Below are positions 1 to 5,131 of a DNA stretch of 5,131 bases, piece by piece. Below the pieces are notes generated by a model that saw only the letters and a program-made list of their open reading frames with translations, was not told the origin of the DNA and made no database searches. Source of the stretch: Georgenia sp. (GTDB lineage Bacteria; Actinomycetota; Actinomycetes; Actinomycetales; Actinomycetaceae); contig DAHVRG010000031.1 of NCBI GenBank assembly GCA_027322565.1, forward strand, positions 1 to 5,131. The letters run 5' to 3'. A program made the translations under genes and the position numbers. How positions within the stretch are numbered: the stretch's first letter is position 1; every line of letters begins with the position of its first letter.

Positions 1-1884
1 CCCGCCGCCGGCGTCGGTCTGGACCGTCCCGAGGAGATCCCCGAGGAGTTCGACGTCCTCGTCGTCGGCACCGGTCCGGCCGGGACGATCACGGCGGCAC
101 AGCTCTCGCAGTTCCCGAGCGTCCACACCCGGATCATCGACCGCCGCCCCCACCGGCTGCTGATCGGGCACGCCGACGGCATCCAGGCCCGCAGCGTCGA
201 GACGTTCCAGGCCTTCGGCTTCGCCGGCCGCCTCATCGACGAGGCCTACCGGATCACCGAGATGGCGTTCTGGAAGCCCGACCCGGAGCACCCGGAGAAC
301 ATCGTGCGGACCGCCCGCCCCGAGGACGACCCCAGCGGCATCAGCGAGTTCCCGCACCTCATCGTCAACCAGGCGCGCATCGTCGACTACTTCAACGAGT
401 TCATGGCGAGCTCGCCGTCGCGGATGACCCCCGACTACGGCGTCGAGCTCCTCGACCTGCACAGCACCGGGACGGGGGAGTACCCGGTCGAGGCACGGCT
501 GCTGCACACCGCCGGGCCCCGGGAGGGCGAGGAGCGTACGGTGCGGGTGAAGTACGTCGTCGGGGGCGACGGCGCCCACAGCCGGGTGCGCCGGGCGATC
601 GGCCGGCAGCACCTCGGAGGGCAGGCGAACCACGCCTGGGGCGTCATGGACGCCCTCGCCGTCACCGACTTCCCCGACATCCGCCTCAAGTGCGCCATCC
701 AGTCCCGCGCCGGGAGCATCCTCCACATCCCGCGCGAGGGCGGGCACCTCTTCCGCATGTACGTCGACCTCGGCGAGGTCACCGAGGAGCGGGCCGCCAC
801 CGTCCGGCAGACACCCCTCGAGGAGATCGTCGCCAGGGCGAACGCCATCCTCCACCCCTACACCCTCGACGTGAGGAACGTCGCCTGGTGGAGCGTCTAC
901 GAGGTCGGTCACCGGGTCACCGACCGGTTCGACGACGTCCCCGCCGAGCGCGAGGGCCGGCAGATGCCGCGGGTCTTCATCGCCGGGGACGCCTGCCACA
1001 CCCACAGCGCCAAGGCGGGGCAGGGGATGAACGTGTCCTTCCAGGACGGCTGGAACATCGGCTGGAAGCTCGGCCACGTCCTCATCGGCCGCAGCCCGGA
1101 GCGCCTGCTCACCACGTACTCCGCCGAGCGGCAGGTCGTCGCGCAGGACCTCATCGACTTCGACCGCGAGTGGTCCACCCTCATGGCCAGGCCCGCCGAG
1201 GAGTTCGAGGACCCCGGCGAGCTCGAGGAGTTCTACGTCAAGACCTTCGAGTTCCCCGCCGGGTTCATGACGCAGTACCAGCCCTCGCTCATCACGGCGA
1301 CCGACGAGCACCAGGCCCGCGCCGCCGGTTTCCCGGTCGGCAAGCGGTTCAAGTCGGCGAGGGTCGCCCGGGTCTGCGACACCAACCCGCTGCACCTGGG
1401 CCACCTCCACACCGCCGACGGACGCTGGCGCATCTACGCCTTCGCCGACCGCCCCACCGCGGGTGAGGACTCCGCCCTCACCCGCTGGGCGGGGTGGCTC
1501 GGCACCGCGCCGGACTCGCCCCTCGTCCGGTACACCCCCCCGGACGGGGACGACGACGCCGTCCTCGACGTCAAGGTCGTGTACCAGCAGCGGCACCGGG
1601 AGATCGACATCAACCGCGTGCCCGGCGTCTTCCGGCCGACCGTCGGCCCCTTCGGTCTCACCGACTACAACAAGGTCTTCGCCACGCTCGAGGGCGAGGA
1701 CATCTTCGAGCTCCGCGAGGTCTCCCGCGACGGCGCCGTCGTCGTCGTCCGGCCCGACCACTACGTCTCCGCCGTCCTGCCCCTGGAGGACACCGCCGCC
1801 CTGGCCGCGTTCTTCGCCGCCGTCATGCTCGAGCCCGCCACCTCGCCCGACGGGCCGCGCCGGCCCGTCAAGGAAGGAGTCTGA
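1..1884 (+). CDS. FAD-dependent aromatic monooxygenase, 3-hydroxybenzoate 4-monooxygenase (MobA)-like, 5' partial
   Basis: This is a single-component NAD(P)H- and FAD-dependent hydroxylase that adds a ring hydroxyl to a phenolic acid, giving a catechol. The frame is open from base 1, so the ATG at 262 is internal. 627 residues are visible, and comparison with remembered Comamonas MobA (about 639 aa) suggests about 16 N-terminal residues are missing. Visible motifs are the FAD dinucleotide-binding VVGTGPAG (residues 21-28), GDG near 189-191, and the FAD-ribityl motif GDACHTHSAKAGQGMN (329-344). A thioredoxin-like C-terminal domain, typical of phenol hydroxylases, spans roughly 437-615. MobA substrate-pocket residues Asp75, His135, Lys247 and Tyr271 are kept as Asp59, His119, Lys230 and Tyr254. 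Similarity to MobA is high throughout (FWKPDP, SEFPH, WWSVYE). The gene lies just upstream of hpaE and hpaD, so the true substrate may be a hydroxyphenylacetate rather than 3-hydroxybenzoate. The family call is firm; the substrate is inference. Confidence 0.92.
   Translation, partial: PAAGVGLDRPEEIPEEFDVLVVGTGPAGTITAAQLSQFPSVHTRIIDRRPHRLLIGHADGIQARSVETFQAFGFAGRLIDEAYRITEMAFWKPDPEHPENIVRTARPEDDPSGISEFPHLIVNQARIVDYFNEFMASSPSRMTPDYGVELLDLHSTGTGEYPVEARLLHTAGPREGEERTVRVKYVVGGDGAHSRVRRAIGRQHLGGQANHAWGVMDALAVTDFPDIRLKCAIQSRAGSILHIPREGGHLFRMYVDLGEVTEERAATVRQTPLEEIVARANAILHPYTLDVRNVAWWSVYEVGHRVTDRFDDVPAEREGRQMPRVFIAGDACHTHSAKAGQGMNVSFQDGWNIGWKLGHVLIGRSPERLLTTYSAERQVVAQDLIDFDREWSTLMARPAEEFEDPGELEEFYVKTFEFPAGFMTQYQPSLITATDEHQARAAGFPVGKRFKSARVARVCDTNPLHLGHLHTADGRWRIYAFADRPTAGEDSALTRWAGWLGTAPDSPLVRYTPPDGDDDAVLDVKVVYQQRHREIDINRVPGVFRPTVGPFGLTDYNKVFATLEGEDIFELREVSRDGAVVVVRPDHYVSAVLPLEDTAALAAFFAAVMLEPATSPDGPRRPVKEGV
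1870..1879 (+). promoter_or_regulatory. Ribosome binding site setting the GTG start of hpaE
   Basis: The run AAGGAAGGAG lies inside the last codons of the monooxygenase gene and ends 6 bases before GTG at 1886-1888. It is a near-ideal Shine-Dalgarno match. It supports the GTG start, since the next in-frame ATG lies more than 400 bases further on, inside the conserved dehydrogenase fold. The arrangement (stop TGA at 1882-1884, one base, then GTG) suggests translational coupling. Confidence 0.8.
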
Positions 1885-1885
1885 C

Positions 1886-3437
1886 GTGACCCAGACCGGT
1901 GTCACCGTCCCCGCCGGGATCCCCGACCGGATCCGCCACTACATCGACGGCGCGTTCGTCGACTCGGTGGGCGGAGAGACCTTCACGGTCCTCGAGCCGA
2001 CGACGAACCGGGTGTACGTCGAGGCGGCCGCGGGCCGGCAGGCCGACGTCGACGCCGCGGTGGCCGCCGCCCGGGAGGCCTTCGAGCACGGCCCGTGGCC
2101 ACGGACGAAGAACCGCGAACGGTCCCGGGTCCTCAACCGGATCGCCGACGCCGTCGAGGCGCAGGACCGCGCGCTCGCCGAGCTCGAGTCCTTCGACACC
2201 GGCCTGCCGATCACCCAGGCCCGGGGCCAGGCGCGGCGGGCCGCGGAGAACTTCCGCTTCTTCGCCGACCTCGTCGTCGCCGGCTCCGACGACGCCTACA
2301 AGGTCCCGGGCATGCAGCTGAACTACGTGGACCGCTCCCCGGTCGGCGTCGCGGGGCTCATCACCCCGTGGAACACCCCGTTCATGCTCGAGTCCTGGAA
2401 GCTCGCCCCGGCGCTCGCCGCGGGCTGCACCGTCGTGCTCAAGCCGGCGGAGCTCACCCCGCTCTCGGCCTCGCTGTGGGCGGGCATCTTCGCGGAGGCC
2501 GGCCTGCCGGACGGGGTGTTCAACCTCGTCAACGGGACCGGCGAGGAGGCCGGCGACGCGCTGGTCAGGCACCGCGGCGTCGACCTCATCTCCTTCACCG
2601 GGGAGACGACGACCGGGCGGCTGATCTTCGCCAACGCCGCCCCCCACCCTCAAGGGCCTGTCCATGGAGCTCGGCGGCAAGTCCCCGGCGATCGTCTTCG
2701 CCGACGCCGACCTCGAGGCCGCGCTCGACTCGACCCTGTTCGGGGTCTTCTCCCTCAACGGGGAGCGGTGCACCGCGTCCTCCCGGATCCTCGTCGAGCG
2801 CTCGGTCTACGACGACTTCGTCGCCCGCTACGCGGAGCGCGCGAGGAACATCAGGGTCGGACCGCCGGCCGACCCGGCCACCGAGGTCGGCGCGCTCGTC
2901 CACCCCGAGCACTACGAACGGGTCTTGGGCTACGTGGAGGCGGGCAGGGCCGAGGCCACGCTCATCGCCGGCGGCACCCGCCCCGAGGGGGTCACCGAGG
3001 GCAACTACCTCGCCCCGACGGTGTTCGTCGACGTCCCGCGCACCGCGCGGATCTTCCAGGAGGAGATCTTCGGTCCGGTCGTCGCGATCACCCCGTTCGA
3101 CACGGAGGACGAGGCGGTCGACCTCGCCAACGACGTCGAGTACGGCCTCGCCGCCTACATCTGGACCCGCGACCTCACGCGCGCACACACCGTCGCGGAG
3201 CGGGTCGAGGCCGGGATGGTGTGGGTCAACTCCCACAACGTCCGTGACCTGCGCTCCCCGTTCGGCGGCATCAAGGCCTCCGGGCTGGGCCACGAGGGCG
3301 GCTACCGCTCGCTGGACTTCTACACCCGGGAGAAGGCGGTCCACATCACCCTCGGCGACGTCCACACCGCCCGTTTCGGGGCCAGCGGCTACGACGACGA
3401 GGACCCGTTCTTCGCCGCCCGCAACGTCCAGGCCTGA
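1886..3437 (+). pseudogene. hpaE: 5-carboxymethyl-2-hydroxymuconate semialdehyde dehydrogenase (HpaE-type ALDH), frameshifted
   Basis: This NAD-dependent aldehyde dehydrogenase would oxidise the semialdehyde ring-cleavage product of homoprotocatechuate to 5-carboxymethyl-2-hydroxymuconate. Translation from GTG 1886 gives 254 good residues with the ALDH motifs PWNTPF (161-166), the cofactor-binding Lys186 in VLKPAE, and SFTGETTTG (236-244). One surplus C in the run at 2647-2649 then breaks the frame. From about 2649 to the stop at 3435-3437 the protein continues in the next frame with the catalytic Glu261 of MELGGKSP, the nucleophile Cys295 of NGERCTA, and EEIFGPV. Repairing one base gives 516 aa, slightly longer than E. 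coli HpaE (about 488 by memory), with about 17 extra C-terminal residues. Shared strings such as NVRDLR-PFGG-KASG and YGLA-YIWT favour HpaE over generic ALDHs. Unrepaired, translation runs to a stop at 3245-3247 (about 453 aa) and lacks both catalytic residues. A sequencing error is as likely as a true pseudogene. Confidence 0.88.
2640..2649 (+). other. Frameshift site in hpaE (one extra C)
   Basis: The read shows six Cs (2640-2645), A, then three Cs (2647-2649). In the upstream frame the codons are GCC CCC CAC CCT CAA, giving A-P-H-P-Q. Dropping one C from 2647-2649 gives A-P-H-L-K-G-L-S-M-E-L-G-G-K, which is what HpaE relatives carry here. Downstream, G/C-rich third positions and all conserved ALDH motifs follow the shifted frame, so the lesion is limited to this spot. 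Confidence 0.85.
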
Positions 3438-3449
3438 GCACCGCCGACC

Positions 3450-3455
3450 AGGAAG
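3450..3455 (+). promoter_or_regulatory. Ribosome binding site of hpaD
   Basis: AGGAAG sits 5 bases before the ATG at 3461 in the 23-base gap after the hpaE stop. It supports that ATG as the start. The gap shows no promoter or terminator, so hpaD is probably co-transcribed with the two genes upstream. Confidence 0.65.
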
Positions 3456-3460
3456 CAGCC

Positions 3461-4537
3461 ATGACCGACCTGCCCGCGATCGCCACCGAGCTGCCCGCGC
3501 CCGACATCCTGCGCTGCGCGTACCTGGAGCTCGTCGTCACCGACCTCGCCGCCTCGCGCGAGTTCTACGTCGACATCCTCGGGCTCGTCGTCACCCACGA
3601 GGACGACGACGCCGTCTACCTACGATCGTTCGAGGAGTTCATCCACCACAACCTCGTGCTGCGCAGCGGACCCGAGCCCGCGGTGGCGGTGCTCGGCTTC
3701 CGGGTGCGCAGCCCGCAGGACGTCGACCGGGCCGAGGCGTACTACCGGGCCCTGGGGTGTGAGGTCCGCCGTGCGGAGGAGGGCTTCGTCCGCGGCATCC
3801 GCGACGCCGTGCGCGTCCAGGACCCGCTCGGCTTCCCGTACGAGCTCTTCCACGAGGTCGACCACGTCCCGCGGCTGGCCTGGAGCTACGAGCTCCACGG
3901 TGCCGGCGCCCTCGTGCGGCTCGACCACGTCAACCAGGTCTACCCCGACGTCGCCACCGGTGCGCGGTACCTGGAGAACCTCGGTTTCAAGCGGACCGAG
4001 GACATCTGCGACGAGGACGGCGTGGTCTACGCCGGCTGGTTCGCGCGCAAGCACACCGTCCACGACACCGCGCTCACCGGGGGCGACGGGCCCCGCGTGC
4101 ACCACATGGCGTTCTCCACCCACGAGAAGCACAACATCCTCTACATCTGCGACAAGCTCGGCGCCCTGCGGCGCTCCGACGCGATCGAGCGGGGACCCGG
4201 CCGCCACGGGGTGTCCAACGCCTTCTACCTCTACCTGCGCGACCCGGACGGCCACCGGGTGGAGATCTACACCCAGGACTACTACACCGGGGACCCGGAC
4301 AACCCGGTGGTCACGTGGGACGTCCACGACAACCAGCGCCGCGACTGGTGGGGCAACCCCGTCGTGCCGAGCTGGTACACCGACGCCTCGACCGTGCTCG
4401 ACCTCGACGGCCGGCCCGTCCCGCTCGTCCGGCGCGAGGAGCCGCGCGAGATGGACGTGACCATCGGCGCGGACGGCTTCTCCTACACCCGCCGGGACGA
4501 CACCGAGCGCGGCTTCAAGCTCGGGAACCAGGTCTGA
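3461..4537 (+). CDS. hpaD: Homoprotocatechuate (3,4-dihydroxyphenylacetate) 2,3-dioxygenase
   Basis: This type I extradiol dioxygenase of the vicinal oxygen chelate fold cleaves 3,4-dihydroxyphenylacetate next to its hydroxyls, giving 5-carboxymethyl-2-hydroxymuconate semialdehyde, the HpaE substrate. It has 358 residues, close to the Brevibacterium fuscum enzyme (HPCD). There is an N-terminal VOC module (about 16-132), a catalytic module (about 150-270) and a C-terminal lid. Relative to HPCD every key residue is present at +1: metal ligands His156, His215 and Glu268; second-sphere His201, Asn158, Trp193, His249 and Tyr258; and substrate-carboxylate or lid arginines Arg244, Arg293 and Arg294. 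Near-identical strings include RGPGRHGVSNAFYLY (244-258) and TQDYYTGDPDNP (271-282). The gene is intact, and the start is supported by an AGGAAG site. The same scaffold occurs with Fe(II) in Brevibacterium and Mn(II) in Arthrobacter (MndD), so the metal cannot be read from these ligands. Confidence 0.95.
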   Translation: MTDLPAIATELPAPDILRCAYLELVVTDLAASREFYVDILGLVVTHEDDDAVYLRSFEEFIHHNLVLRSGPEPAVAVLGFRVRSPQDVDRAEAYYRALGCEVRRAEEGFVRGIRDAVRVQDPLGFPYELFHEVDHVPRLAWSYELHGAGALVRLDHVNQVYPDVATGARYLENLGFKRTEDICDEDGVVYAGWFARKHTVHDTALTGGDGPRVHHMAFSTHEKHNILYICDKLGALRRSDAIERGPGRHGVSNAFYLYLRDPDGHRVEIYTQDYYTGDPDNPVVTWDVHDNQRRDWWGNPVVPSWYTDASTVLDLDGRPVPLVRREEPREMDVTIGADGFSYTRRDDTERGFKLGNQV

Positions 4538-4597
4538 CCGGCACCCGCGGCCCCCCGCTCCGGACGACGCCGGGACCGGGCGGGCGGCGCGGCGCCG
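4538..4597. other. Short gene-free gap between convergent genes
   Basis: Sixty GC-rich bases separate the hpaD stop from the stop of the minus-strand ROK gene. There is no T-run for a classical intrinsic terminator and no coding signal. The segment GGCACCC at 4540-4546 can pair with GGGTGCC at 4611-4617, making a weak long-range stem across the gap. Confidence 0.5.
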
Positions 4598-4601
4598 TCA
4601 C

Positions 4602-4617
4602 GGCACCGCGGGGTGCC
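4602..4617. terminator. Possible hairpin between convergent genes
   Basis: GGCACC, the loop GCGG and GGTGCC form a perfect 6-base stem with a 4-base loop, inside the last codons of the ROK gene and about 65 bases beyond hpaD. Its place between convergent genes suits a two-way terminator. However, no T-tract follows on either strand, and such short stems arise easily in GC-rich DNA, so the call is weak. Confidence 0.25.
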
Positions 4618-4920
4618 CGGTCCGCCCGTCGCTCAGCAGGGCGGCCCCGAGCGCGCCGACCTCGGCCGGTCGCGGCACGAGGGTGAGACGGGCCGGCAGG
4701 TCCAGCGACCCGAGGAAGGGCGAGGTGCGGGCCATGGACGTCAGCGCCCGACGCACGCCGGTGAGGAGCGGTGCGCCGAGCGCGCCCATCCCGCCCCCGA
4801 GGACGATGCGGCCCGGGTCCAGGGTGAGGGCCACGAGGCGGACCGCGGACGCGACTCCGTGGAGCACCCGCTCCCGGACAGCGCACGCCGAGGCGTCACC
4901 GGCGGCGGCTGCCGCGAACA

Positions 4921-4930
4921 GGGCCGGCCC
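4921..4930. repeat. 10-base palindrome at the ROK break point
   Basis: GGGCCGGCCC is a perfect palindrome lying exactly where the two ROK blocks meet. It may be the scar of a deletion or the place where an assembly collapsed. Palindromes of this size are common in such GC-rich DNA, so the coincidence is only suggestive. Confidence 0.4.
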
Positions 4931-5131
4931 CCGACGACGACGCCGCACGCCAGCCCGGTCCCGAGGTTGACGTACGTCGCCGTCCGGGCCGCCTGCGCCG
5001 CGAGGAGGGTGGCCTGCTCCCCGGTCGCGACGGATCGGTCACGAAGCGTCGTGCTCCGGGGCGCGCCGTCGTTGCCCCGGGCCGGTGCGCCCTGCATCCT
5101 GGCCGCATGACACCGACGAGGACGTCGACCA

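Larger units (their letters stand above)
4598..5097 (-). pseudogene. ROK-family protein (sugar kinase or regulator), internally deleted and frameshifted remnant
   Basis: ROK proteins are actin-fold ATP-dependent sugar kinases or sugar-responsive repressors. Two ROK blocks lie on the minus strand in different frames. The first (about 5050 down to 4924) reads VATGEQATLL, then YVNLGTGLACGVVVGGR, the glycine-rich phosphate motif. The second (about 4925 down to the stop at 4598-4600) reads ALFAAAAAGD, then LDPGRIVLGGGM, then RPAEVGALGAALL, the usual ROK C-terminus. In intact family members a stretch of several tens of residues, holding the cysteine-rich ROK signature and zinc site, separates these blocks. 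Here they abut at 4921-4930 with a frame change, so that stretch is absent. Upstream of about 5050 the similarity fades; the 5' limit given is the ATG at 5095-5097 and is only nominal. No helix-turn-helix is visible, so kinase and regulator cannot be told apart. It converges on the catabolic operon and is probably unrelated to it. Confidence 0.7.

Noticed and set aside
262..1884. Monooxygenase starting at ATG 262
   Set aside because: The frame is open to base 1 and encodes the FAD-binding GTGPAG motif and MobA-like sequence upstream of 262; the ATG is internal.
2595..3365. Long minus-strand open frame (256 aa) opposite hpaE
   Set aside because: Its composition (D, V, G, R-rich, no motif) is that expected of the antisense of a GC-rich gene; the plus strand has clear ALDH motifs.
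2095..3762. Plus-strand 555-aa open frame overlapping hpaE and hpaD
   Set aside because: It is low-complexity Arg/Pro/Ser-rich sequence out of frame with recognisable proteins, a GC-bias shadow.
3620..4327. Minus-strand open frame (235 aa) opposite hpaD
   Set aside because: It lies wholly opposite a strongly conserved dioxygenase and shows no recognisable domain.
4598..4948. A complete small ROK-like gene of 116 aa
   Set aside because: It covers only the C-terminal third of a ROK protein, and its ATG lies inside sequence that codes the upstream ROK motif in another frame; it is part of a broken gene.
5107..5131. Start of a plus-strand gene at ATG 5107
   Set aside because: Only eight codons are visible, there is no convincing ribosome site, and no similarity can be judged.
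1..5131. CRISPR array, tRNA/rRNA, insertion sequence or phage element
   Set aside because: No spaced repeats, transposase motifs, terminal inverted repeats or structural RNA signatures were seen.

Overview
The window is very GC-rich, and codons in its genes end almost always in G or C. It uses a GTG start and purine-rich Shine-Dalgarno sites. Its ring-cleavage enzyme closely resembles the homoprotocatechuate 2,3-dioxygenases of Brevibacterium and Arthrobacter. Together these point to a high-GC actinobacterium, probably Micrococcales-like; the genus cannot be fixed from the sequence.

Positions 1-4537 hold a compact plus-strand aromatic catabolism operon with its 5' end outside the window. The order is: (1) a flavoprotein aromatic hydroxylase of the phenol 2-monooxygenase / 3-hydroxybenzoate 4-monooxygenase (MobA) type, missing about its first 16 residues; (2) after a 1-base gap, an hpaE-type aldehyde dehydrogenase starting at a GTG and broken by one extra C near 2647-2649; (3) after 23 bases, an intact hpaD-type extradiol dioxygenase. 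Established pathway knowledge gives the logic: the hydroxylase makes a catechol, HpaD opens the ring of 3,4-dihydroxyphenylacetate (homoprotocatechuate), and HpaE oxidises the resulting semialdehyde. The later enzymes (HpaF, HpaG, HpaH, HpaI types) are not in the window. The usual two-component HpaBC hydroxylase is also not seen; a MobA-like single-component enzyme occupies its place. This suggests, as inference, 3-hydroxyphenylacetate or a related meta-hydroxylated acid as the entry substrate.

Positions 4538-4597 are a short gene-free gap between convergent genes. From 4598 to about 5097 the minus strand carries a damaged ROK-family gene (sugar kinase or regulator). Its glycine-rich phosphate motif and its C-terminal third lie in different frames and abut directly, so the segment normally between them is missing. 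The last ~35 bases hold nothing I can support.

I see no wholly new system. The points of interest are the hydroxylase/ring-cleavage pairing, which implies an unassigned substrate, and two reading-frame lesions within 5 kb, which may be either real decay or assembly error.
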